A DNA stretch of 64,000 nucleotides from Sitta carolinensis (taxonomy: Eukaryota > Chordata > Aves > Passeriformes > Sittidae): assembly GCA_032173965.1 (NCBI GenBank), contig JAVUNC010000004.1, forward strand, positions 23,351,001 through 23,415,000, written 5' to 3'. A model generated the notes under the pieces. That model made no database searches, was not told where the DNA came from, and saw nothing but the letters and a program-made list of their open reading frames with translations. Position 1 is the first letter of the stretch. Each line of letters begins with the position of its first letter. A program made the translations under genes and the position numbers. Of this stretch, positions 1 through 9,273 are shown one piece after another.

Positions 1-2254
1 ACAGTATATTGTCAGTATGTCATTACTAATGTCCACAGGAATTTTTAAAAATTACAATGAGGTTCACTGTTATCAACTGGTGATCACTGAACTTCATCAC
101 AGCAGCATTCCTGATCATCTTGTCCTAAAATTGCAGTTCAGCTTCTCCTCAGGCCTTGAAGATGGTTTGCTATAGAAAAATTGTAATCTAAACAAAGTTT
201 GAACTTATGGCACCTGAACAGAGAAAAGGTTATCCCAGGTTTACAGTAAGCCTATTAGGTCTTTTGGAAAACCTTAATAGAACAACCCACTCTGCCCCCA
301 GCTTATGGTGCTGCATGGGGTTGCATGGGACCCAGCACTTGGCCCTGTTATGCCTCAGACAATTGGCCTTGGGCCACCAATTCGGCCTGTCCAGGCTCTG
401 TAGAGCCTTTTAAAACAGTTCTCTAACAAAATGAATATTAAGCAGTCATCTTGTCATGCCTGACAGTTTCCACCAAAAGCTCTTGAAGTTGCTGACCAAT
501 TTTGAAATAAATTTGACAGATGGACCAAAGATTCAGCTGCACCAAGTTCCAATGACAAAAGTAGGCAGTGAGGGAAGAGACACATTTCTGGTATCTCCAT
601 GGGAAGAAAGCCTGCTGTACAACATCTATTTTCAAGTTTTATTTATATAATCACAGATGATCTTTATAATACTTTAATGCAGTTCCATTACTAGAACCCA
701 AAAAATTCACAAGGGAGAGCTTGGCAGATAAGCGAAGTCCAGCTACACAATTTCTGCCATGTAAGACCAAGATTTTAATCAAGTAGGCAAAATTTCGCAT
801 GTGCTTTTAAAGGTGAAATTAAACTTCAAAAATAATTGCAGAAAATCATAAATCCACTCTGTGCAATGACAGGAGGAGGGAGGGAGGAGCTCTCTGGAGT
901 TCAGGACACAAGGTTTCCAGTATGAAGGAGTGATCCGGCTTGGAGAAGAGTAATTATGTGTTGTTTGACGGGGTTTGGGTGGCCAAGAAAAACCCATTGT
1001 CAAGGTTAAAAAGATCTTCTTTGAAAAACTTTAAGCTTCTTGCTGAATAATGAAATTTTCTTCTCTTACAAGAATAGGGCTTTCAAGAGATCACCTTTTT
1101 AAAAATGCTGAAGCACTCCCTTGGTGGGCACCTAGAAAGGACCTTCTGAGAAAGCATTAGTTTTACAAGAAAGAGCAAACCAGACCTTTTTCGTGGGGTC
1201 AGGCAAGATCTGCTGTGTGGAGAGTCTGCAACCTTACCAAGCTGCTGAGGCCACCCCAGCCCAGCTGCTGGGCGCTGTGGAGCAGCACTCTCCTCCTGCT
1301 GCGAGGGTTGGGAGCCAGCACTGTGGGTCTGAGACTCACTGCCATGGAAGTGCAGAAGGACACAGACATGCTTGTGAGTGGTCTCCTCATGCAAATCGTG
1401 GTTGTGAAGATCAGTTTCATGTGGCTGAAGACAAACTTTTCTTTCTTTCATTTGTCAGTACTGCCGTGCATAAAGGCGTTAATGGTGAATATTAACAGCA
1501 GATTTAACAAATGAGGCAAACTCCTCTGGTCGCCAAGGAAGGGCTCCATAAGGCACTGGGAGGGAGCAGGGCTAAGCTGTAAATGATTCAGAATCATTGA
1601 AGGAGCACTTTCAGGAAGTTCACAAGAGGCAGCTGGTGCATCACAGAAGTTTTAGTATTATTGCAATGAAGTACTCAATTTAAGTGCTTCAGTTAAGTTA
1701 GAGCAAGTCAAGTAACACCAGAGCCCCTTTTAAATTAGCTACACAACTCTTATTATCTATTGAGATACAAAACAATAAAACCCCAGAACATACCTTGCTT
1801 GAACTGAAGGGAAAAATTTCCCTCTGCCCATTCCCAGTGGAGCATTGTGTGTTGAGCAAGCGGAAGAGAGAAGAGCAGGTTCCCAGCAGCCCAGTAACCT
1901 GCTGGGTGATGCTCCTCAGCTGAGCTTCGTGTGTTTCACTGTTTTGATTTGTCAGTCTCTGTAATGCCAGTGGTGTGATGGTGGTCTGTGCTGGTAATCC
2001 TGCACTCTGCCACGAATGCCCCATCAGCAGGGAGCTGCCATACCTGCTCTGCTGGCTGAGACTTGCCACTGGCTCCCTGCCTTGGAGCACCAAAGCACTA
2101 ACCCATCTGTGCAAAAAGGAACAGGTTTTGATTTTCATTTCTCCAGGGGTGGCTCTTGGCATGTAATCGGTCCTTCTGGAAAGTTCTGTCCTTCTTCGTG
2201 GGTGATTAAATGCATTAAATTGCAGGAAGCTCAGGGCAGGATCACCTCACTGTC
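1..2254. other. Intergenic sequence, no gene recognised
   Basis: Mixed-composition, moderately AT-rich DNA on the 3' side of GCM1. The open frames are short, overlap on both strands, and show no domain or paired splice signals that I recognise. In mammals the next gene beyond GCM1 is FBXO9; I looked for FBXO9-like peptides and found none, so that gene, if present, lies outside the window. Confidence 0.6.
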
Positions 2255-2830
2255 CATTTAACAATCCCATAGTTCATCAGCTTGTCTCCGAGGATGTTTG
2301 GGAAGATTGTGCTGAAAAGCAGGATAATGACAAGATAAAAAATATCCACTGCTTTCTCCTCACCCATAAAGCCAGTCCTCTCACTCTAGACTGCTCTGAG
2401 GTTGGTTAAGCACAATTTCCTTTTCATAAATCCATGCTGACTGGCCTTAATCACTTTTTAGTCTTCCATCTGTTTACAAAGAAGATTTTTTTCACTACCT
2501 TTGCACATTTCAAGGTGTTGCTGGGAAGCATGTAGTTTCCCAGATCCTCTTTCTTGTACTCCTTGAAGACAAAAAAAAAGCTTTCTTCTAGTCTTCAGTC
2601 TCTCCCAATACCATGATTTTTCAATGATTACTGAGAGTGAACTCACAATAACACCTGCCAGCTTCTTCTGCGCTCATGGGTGCATCCCATCAGAGCCCAT
2701 GGACTTACGTATGTTGGGTTTGTTTAAATGTTCCCTAACCTGTTTCCCCTGCATTGATGGTGAGTCCTCCTTGCATCGGGAGAGGAACAATGTTGGGGAA
2801 GTTCACCTTGAGGAAGACAAAAACTCCTCA
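2255..2830 (-). mobile_element. CR1 LINE fragment, minus orientation
   Basis: Read on the plus strand, this is the reverse complement of the late reverse-transcriptase part of an avian CR1 element. Recognisable stretches include the one around 2425-2450 (cataaatccatgctgactgg), the one around 2540-2560, and the one around 2690-2735 (ending in a block like catggacttacgtatgt). It is diverged and broken by stops and small indels, so it is an old dead copy. Edges are approximate because the element decays gradually. Confidence 0.75.
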
Positions 2831-4017
2831 GTGCTCAGGGGCTGCAGCAGCTCAGGGAGGAAGAGGATTTACGCATCATGGGGACCCAGGAGAGGCAGAG
2901 GAGGATGGAAAAATGATGCAGTTAATTTAGAAAGACAAATTAAGGAAGTCTTCTGGTGTCAGAGTAAAATAGATGCAATTGGTAATCAAAGCAGAGCATA
3001 AATAGTAACTGGAATTGCACATCTAAACACCTGAAACAGTTGAACCTGTTGCAGTCTATGCTGACTGATCCTGATTCGGTACAGCACCTTTTCCTGGCCA
3101 TATATCTCTTCTGAGATCCACCACAGGGGTCACTTCTACATATTGCTTGCAATGAAGTAAAACACTGACTCCTTGACCATAATTATTAAAAAGCCCCAAA
3201 TTACTACCCTGAGGGAAAATAAAGCAAAATTGCCAGTAATACCAGGCACACAGATTATTAAATATCCCAAAGATAACAAGAAAATAAAAGCTCTCTACAA
3301 TGAATCAGTGTGTATCCCCTAAAGCTTCCTCAGTTGGAGTATTCTCTACCACCAGAAGTTTGACAACCTTGTTTCATTTAAAAATATAGAGAATGCATTT
3401 AGGACCATATTGTAGAAAATAGTCTATAGTCTGGTCAATTTCCCCATGGGAAGGAGCTTTGTACAAGGGCTTGAAAAGGAAAATATGTCTTTGCTCATTC
3501 TGACCTGCAATTCTTTTCACATGCAAAGGCAGAGGTCCTGGGGAGAGAAAGGCCAGAAGAAACACAGTGTAAGTTCTCAGGGCTGGAGAGGTGTGGGTCA
3601 AATCCCTGTTCTGCTTTCTCATTTCCCCTTTGGTGTGACTGATACAAAAACATTACTCTTTCTCAATTTGATGTTCTCAGAATAAATACACTAAGTTCAC
3701 ATGGGCAGTTGCTGCCTTGTACTATTTAGCTAGTTCCTTATTATGTCTACCTTTAAGAGCTGCATGAGTCAAAATCCTCCAAATATAGAAGTCATGTTTC
3801 TGTAAGATACAGCCTGGCTAATGTAGGATTCTAAGGAACATTGCAGTGCTCTAATAACCTCAAAAGAGCCCTTATATATAAGAACATTTGCTTCAGAGAA
3901 AGCACAGGGATTTGAGGCAGTGCTCGAGAGGGTTCCCCAGCTAGCCCTGGTCTCGGACTGTGCTGAGTGTGGTCTCTCCTGGTCTCTTCATGGTTTCTTC
4001 ATGAAGCTAATCTGAAT
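2831..4017. other. Intergenic sequence, nothing recognised
   Basis: AT-rich sequence between two CR1 copies. No exon-like frame with splice sites, no RNA gene and no clear repeat family was seen. Confidence 0.5.
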
Positions 4018-4446
4018 AAACTGACCATTCATTATATTTTCTTAAATGTAGGATCAGAGGATCATGCATCCAGTGCTCTTTCATCTCTGATTCTGCTTCT
4101 CTACCATGCTCTTGTGAGACTCCACCTAGAGTGGAGTGCTGCATTCAGGTCTGGGGCTCCCAACAAAAAGAAAGATGGACCTGTTGGAATGAGTCCATAG
4201 GAGGCCACTAAGTTGATCACAGGGCAGCAACCCCTTTTCTATGAAGATAGGCTCAGAGAGTTGGGACTGTTCAGCCTGGAGGAGAGGAAGCTCTGGGATG
4301 ACATCATAGCACCTTCCAGTACCTAGAGAGGGCCTGGATGGGGCTCTAAGTAATCTGCTCTAGTGGAAGGTGTCCTGGCCCATGGCAGTGGGTTTGTAGA
4401 TAAACGATCTTTAAGGTCCCTTCCAACACAAACCATTCAATGATTC
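4018..4446 (+). mobile_element. CR1 LINE 3' end, plus orientation
   Basis: Classic 3' end of an avian CR1: a block around 4115-4160 (agtggagtgctgcattcagg), then the 'ttgggactgttcagcctgga' block near 4261-4280, then the terminal part 'ggtcccttccaacacaaacc'. It closes with the short tail 'attcaatgattctg' near 4435, a decayed form of the 8-bp CR1 tail repeat. The copy is 5' truncated, as most CR1 copies are. Confidence 0.9.
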
Positions 4447-4849
4447 TGCTATTCGTATCACTGCCCAGCTGAGCACAGTACCTTAGAGCTGGTTAAAAGA
4501 GGCTTAAACCAATGGTACATATATGTTTCTTTTCACATCCCAAACACACTGAAAAATTAATTTTTGTGAAGGTCAGAGATGGGATCGATGTCTTTGTATT
4601 TCAAGCCAAACAGATATATTTGGTGCTATATTGGCCCACTGTGCAGAATGTTCCTAAAGTGGAGGGAGTTGCTGCCAGCACAGAGTTGCCAGCAAGTTGC
4701 GTCAAGAGCTTGGAAAGGTCAAAATGACCCTATCAGGTTATAAACCCGGAAAGGTTTTCTGTTTAACCTTAGAAAAATCATAAAGGTTTATTTTCCTCCT
4801 TTTAAAAAATGAATAAACTGTCCTCCTTGAGGCTTGTCCTAGGGTGATG

Positions 4850-5460
4850 TTTGTATCCCCATTTATGTGTGTTCTGCTATGTTGGATGTTATGTTCTGTG
4901 CCTGTGAGACTGGCTCTGAAGAACAAATGTTTTGTTTTGGTTCTGTTCTCAGCCTGCTTCCCCCCCACGACTGGCGGGACACAGAGACGGGGCAGTACAT
5001 AGTGTGGCTGTTGTTTTTTGCTGGTCTCTTTTTTCCTTGACTCTAGCTCTGGCTGCTGCTTTTGCTCCTGCTCCTGCTTCGCTTTGCTCTTGCTTTGTTT
5101 TTTCTCCTTTTTTTTTCCTTCTTATAACTACTGGAACCTGCTCCGGACTGGCACCTGAGAACACCTTGTGGCCGGCAGCAGCCATCCCCAGCGCCGGAGG
5201 GAGTGACAATAGAGCGACCACCCCCAAGAGAGACTTGCTGCATTTGTCATCTTTTTTCAGAGCTGTGAAAGAGTGTTGTCATCCGGTATTGTTCATTTTG
5301 TGTACTGGGGGTGCTGTGCCTGTTAAATAAACAGGTTCTTTCCACTTCTCTCCAAGGAATCATTCCCGAACCGGCTGGGGGAGGGGCCGTGTGGGTTTGC
5401 TCTCCGGAGGGATCTTCCTTTGGAGGTTTTCTCCCAGATTTGCCCTAAACTAGGACAAAG
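4850..5460 (+). mobile_element. Avian ERV solo LTR, plus orientation (probable)
   Basis: The block ending in 'gaaccggctgggggaggggc' and 'ggaggttttctcccagattt', followed by 'ccctaaactaggac', is the R/U5-like end of an LTR family that I associate with songbird genomes. A poly(A) signal AATAAA at 5326-5331 precedes it, as expected for an LTR. No retroviral gene is visible on either side, so it reads as a solo LTR. The right edge, near 5455, is clearer than the left edge, which I place only roughly. The family name is not certain. Confidence 0.65.
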
Positions 5461-6984
5461 CTGAAGTGTGTTTCTGTTGGAAACAGGCTGGGTGTGATGA
5501 ACGCTGCACTATCAGGGGCTGGGGGTCCCCCTAAACTGCGGGACAGTCCTGCTTGTGCAGGATTACAAGCATGGAAGCTTCAAGGAGGCATGGCTCTTCT
5601 ATGGCAGGGAGCTAAAGAGGGGAGCTGAGATCACAGGAATAGGTTTCATTTTGGAAACATTTTGATTCAGACTCAAAGGCAAGCCAACAAAAATGCTCTT
5701 CCTTCTCAGGCAGGGAGAAAGGTTGGCAGTAATTATCTTTTAGGGTGGTTTGGTTGTAATAGACCTTTAGGAAGCCTGTGAAACTTAGTACCTGGATGCT
5801 ACCCATCTTAAAAGACTTGAAGAAATGGCTGATTTGCAGGAAAGAAAATCAGATGAATTAAAAAATGCTAACAGATGGGGTTGGAACAGAGAAGCCATGG
5901 AACTTCCTTTGCTGGAAATTTCTAAAAATAGAGGAAGTGGCTGGTGAATGTAAAGGCTACTGATAGAACTTTGGTGTGGAAACAATTACCAAGGAGCCTC
6001 CCAGCCACACATCTGAATGGCACTACTGCTGAGAGGTGATGCTGGCAGCATTGCAGTGGAGAGGTGAGGAATTCAGAGGAGAGACAAGATGAGACAGAGC
6101 CAGATGGCTGTGACCACGCCCTGTGCGGTCCCTCACCTGTGTGGCCCGTTTGAGGAATCCTAGCTATGGGACACCAGCCCCAGGAGCCTTGCCTGCCCCT
6201 AATCCTGCAGCTCACCTCCTGAAACACAAATGTTCATGGCTCCTATTACTTTTTCTTTCATAGAAGTTGTTACAAATGTTGATCAAAGTTTCCTTCTTTG
6301 AGTTAATGATCTGAAAAATTATAACACATGCCAAGTTTGGAATTAGCATGGGAGTAACTCACTAACTAAAAAACAAAGTTTGGTGAGTTGACCTTCATGT
6401 ACAATACTACACTGTTTTTTTGTGATCTACATTTAGATTTTCTTCCACTTAAATCACTGTGCTTCCCATTTCACAAATTCCAATAAACATTTTGAAACAC
6501 TCTGTAAATACAATTCATTCTTGTCTTGTAAATGTCTCTGAACTACACCTGGATCCAGTCTTGAAATGTGGCTGCATACATGTACATGACATCCCTCAGC
6601 TCTTCCTTGCAGAGGTGGCAGCAGGGGGTGTGTGTCATTGCCTGCCTCTGTAAGGGGAGGTTGGTGGCCCCTGAAAACCCAGTCCAGAGAGCAGCAGAGG
6701 CCAGTCATGCAGCAAAGTCATGCAGATGTCAGTTATGGGAAACGATAAAGGAATCTTTGCCAAAGGTGTCTGAGCCACTAAGTTCAGGCAAGAAAATTCC
6801 TATTTAGCACCCTAGTTTTTTAAACAAATGTAGAGAACTGATGGATCCTGCTGAAATACAGTTTATGGTAGTGGTCAGCAAAGGGGGCCATGTATGGAAT
6901 GGATGCTGAAGAGTTCTTTACAGTCTGCAATGCAAACGAAAAGTGCCTGGAAAAAGCAGCAAGACACCTTGAATATATACATAT
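5461..6984. other. Intergenic sequence, nothing recognised
   Basis: No coding exon, RNA gene or confidently named repeat. The left part of the following CR1 may begin as early as about 6850, but that stretch is too diverged to assign. Confidence 0.45.
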
Positions 6985-7290
6985 ATGAAACTGGGTCCAG
7001 CTGTGCAGACAAGCACTTAGGGCAATTGGTGTATTGGACACAATCCAGCAGTGTGCACATGCAGCTCAGAAGGCCAAATGTATCCTGGGCTGCATCAAAA
7101 GAAATGTGGTCACAGGTGGAGAAGGAGGATTCTCCCCATCTACTCCATTCTCACAAAATCCCATGTGACGTCCTGCATCCAGCTCAATACAAAATGTGTG
7201 CAAGGCTGGTGCAGTACAGGGATTTTAGTCAGAAGAGGGACTGCCTGAAGAAGCTGGAAGAGTGCAGAAGGCTGCACATGATAGTTGAGG
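6985..7290 (+). mobile_element. CR1 LINE fragment, plus orientation
   Basis: The stretch around 7060-7110 (cagctcagaaggccaaatgt and tgggctgcatcaaaagaaat) and the following block through 'gactgcctgaagaagctgga' match the end of the CR1 reverse-transcriptase region and the start of its 3' part. Many substitutions and no intact frame show that it is an old copy. Confidence 0.75.
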
Positions 7291-7399
7291 TTCTTGAGAT
7301 CATCCATCTACACCTTCCACAGTCCCACATGCTTCAACAAGCTGTGTTTCAAGGAGGGTTGCGTTGGAGACCAAGAGTTTAGACCCCCTCTGAGTTTCT

Positions 7400-8406
7400 C
7401 AGAGGGAGAGAGAGATGTGAGATTTAAAACCTTCAGAGAAATTAAAATATATGAAACCAAAATAGAATAGAAATAAATCCTTAGGCTTTCTAAGTATTTT
7501 CAATAAGAGGCTGCATGAGTAGCTGTAGAGGATCTGTGTCTTAGAAATCCAGATAAAAACTTAGTAGATCATAGACATAATTAAAAACATCGTACAAAAA
7601 ACAACATAATATTATTTTGCATTCTTAGATAGAATGGTTTACAAAAACAGATAGTAGAAAGGTCAAAAAATAAGTTGAAGTATTCAGATAATACCAAAGT
7701 CAAAAAACATGATAGGTTTTGCATGTATATGAGAAAAACAACTTATGAAAAATCACATTGAAGTGTGCAATGATTTTTAGTAATTCTAATAGGTAGTTTT
7801 AGATTTGTGTTTTTGGCTAATTGGTTAGTCTGGAGTTAAAACCTGGTCTTGGAGGCCAGCAGGAGAGAGACGGCATTCCTTAGCTATCTGGTTGTATGCT
7901 GCTGCTTCGCTTTGCCCACAGAAACTACAGAAGAAGAAAGAAGGAAGAAGAAAGAAGAAAGAAGGATGGTCACGCAGTTCCAACCAGCCACCAGGCCCGT
8001 GCCAGCCCCTCAGATCTCCAGGTCCAAAGCCACGGTGACCCAAGAAGAAAGAAGAAAGAAGAAGAAAGATAGTCACACGGTTCCAGCCAGCAACCAGGCC
8101 CTTGCCAGCTGCTTGGATCTCCTGGTCCAAAGCCACTGGACCTCTGCAGAAAATCTCAGAGGCTCCGGAGAACCCCCGTAGTTCTCTGGATCCTCACCCT
8201 GAACGTGTCCCTGCCTGCGATTTGTGGCACCGAGAAGGCCCAGAGACCCCGGCGTCTCTGTAAGGCCTCACCCAGAGAGAACCCTTCAACGAAAACGAAC
8301 TGTGCTTTCAGAACTGTTTTATTAGACTGATACTTTCTAAGATGCTTTTTAATAAATAGCTTTTAATACTATAACTGGACTCTAAAGCGCCTGGCTCCCC
8401 CACACA
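7400..8406 (+). mobile_element. LTR-like repeat with GAA-rich tandem duplication (probable ERV LTR)
   Basis: AT-rich 5' half, a CCAAT-type box on the minus strand near 7818-7826 (aattggttag on the plus strand), a GC-rich middle, a poly(A) signal AATAAA at 8351-8356, and an end at about 8400 (ggctcccccacaca). This is the order of U3, R and U5 in an avian LTR. The ends are not proven by target-site duplications. The element lies just downstream of the GCM1 3' end. It could instead be another kind of repeat; the call rests on layout rather than on a family match. Confidence 0.45.
7929..8135 (+). repeat. Two-copy tandem duplication, about 100 bp per unit
   Basis: Unit 1 (about 7929-8034) and unit 2 (about 8042-8135) each start with an AAG/GAAA purine-rich tract. 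Each continues through a 'ggt/agt cac' block, 'ttcc-agccag', 'accaggccc', and ends in 'ggtccaaagccac'. The two units differ by scattered substitutions, so the duplication is not recent. It sits inside the LTR-like block. Confidence 0.8.
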
Positions 8407-8475
8407 AAATTAACAGGTTGAAATGCTACCAAACCAGAATGGCAGCTAGGCAGTCTGTAAGAGGAGCTGATAGCT

Positions 8476-8481
8476 TTTATT
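8476..8481 (-). terminator. GCM1: Poly(A) signal of GCM1
   Basis: TTTATT on the plus strand is AATAAA on the minus strand, about 205 bases beyond the GCM1 stop codon. Cleavage would fall near 8455-8465. A second AATAAA on the minus strand at 8318-8323, inside the LTR-like block, could serve as an alternative site. Confidence 0.6.
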
Positions 8482-8685
8482 AGGTCCATAGAACAGTGGG
8501 GGGAAATAACGCTGTAAAATAGAAGGGAACAAAGACAAGCCTTCAGGTATGAAAGCCCCTTCTGGAGCCTGCGAGAGGAGCTAAAGTGAGACCTGCTGTG
8601 GTAGCACTTTCAACTCTGTGTTGCCGCAGGGTGGAGAACTGGACCCATTGCCAGAGGAGGGGTGAGCAGGGACGTTTGAACCCAG
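8482..8685 (-). other. GCM1: GCM1 3' untranslated region (predicted)
   Basis: Sequence between the stop codon and the first AATAAA on the coding strand. It is short for a vertebrate transcription-factor mRNA, so use of a more distal poly(A) site cannot be excluded. Confidence 0.5.
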
Positions 8686-9273
8686 TCACCGCAATGGGTA
8701 TAGGCTAAAATACACGTCGTTGTTGCAGTAGTTGAGACAAGCTCGATGCCCTCCCCCGGCTGTGTCTCCTTCTCTCGCGCCCGGAGGCAGCAAGAGCTGC
8801 GGGTGTGGCTGTGCCGCGCTCGCCAGGGCGCAGGGCGCTCCCAGCGGCGCGGGGCCGGGCGGCAGAGCCGGGCGGCTGCCGCTGTGGGGCAGCGCGGGTT
8901 TCTCCCCACAGGATCCATCTGCCAGAGGGCCCACGCCGGACCCGAAGGGGTCGTGCCCCCCGTTTGTCACGGGCAGGATGATCTGGGTGCTGAGGTGGGT
9001 GCACTGCTGGGGAGAAGGGGCTGTGTGGGGCACGGCAGGGGCCCTGGCGGTCCTCCTGAGGGACAGGCTTCGGCTCCAGGTTGGTGCCTCTCTGGAGGCC
9101 ACATCCTCCCCAGCTGTCCTTGGGTATGGAAGCTGTCCAGAGCAGCTGCTCAGCGTTGGCTCCTGGGACCTTTTGGCTAAATGTCCCCTGAAATTAGGAG
9201 GTGGCATGTGAGCACCCGGGTTAGAAAGCAGCAAAGGCAAAGGCTCCTGTGTCGGCACTGCACCTGTCAGAGA
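8686..9273 (-). CDS. GCM1: GCM1 coding exon 5 (last)
   Basis: Acceptor ttgctttccccag ends at 9274 and the frame continues in phase 0 from exon 4. It encodes residues 191-385 and ends with TGA at 8686-8688. The first 40 or so residues align loosely with the human stretch that includes 'GHL' and a following Gln/Pro/Ser run. The middle is rich in Pro, Ser, Ala and Arg, and clearly more GC-rich than the surrounding introns. The last 16 residues keep the family pattern ([16 protein letters not shown]), which confirms that the frame is right. This part carries the transactivation function in mammalian GCM1. Confidence 0.88.
   Translation of the reverse strand, partial: SLTGAVPTQEPLPLLLSNPGAHMPPPNFRGHLAKRSQEPTLSSCSGQLPYPRTAGEDVASREAPTWSRSLSLRRTARAPAVPHTAPSPQQCTHLSTQIILPVTNGGHDPFGSGVGPLADGSCGEKPALPHSGSRPALPPGPAPLGAPCALASAAQPHPQLLLPPGAREGDTAGGGHRACLNYCNNDVYFSLYPLR

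Noticed and set aside
4932..5330. Plus-strand frame of 132 residues
   Set aside because: It lies within an LTR and is rich in Leu, Phe and Ala from T/C-rich repeat sequence; no protein family recognised.
6894..7382. Plus-strand frame of 162 residues
   Set aside because: It overlaps a decayed CR1 copy; the frame mixes pieces of the CR1 frame with unrelated sequence.
8732..9180. Possible CpG-island promoter at 8730-9000
   Set aside because: The CpG-rich stretch is the coding sequence of the GCM1 last exon; no sign of a transcription start was seen.
8732..9211. Long plus-strand open frames over the GC-rich block
   Set aside because: They are antisense shadows of the GCM1 last exon, whose minus-strand frame joins in phase to the GCM domain and ends in the family tail.
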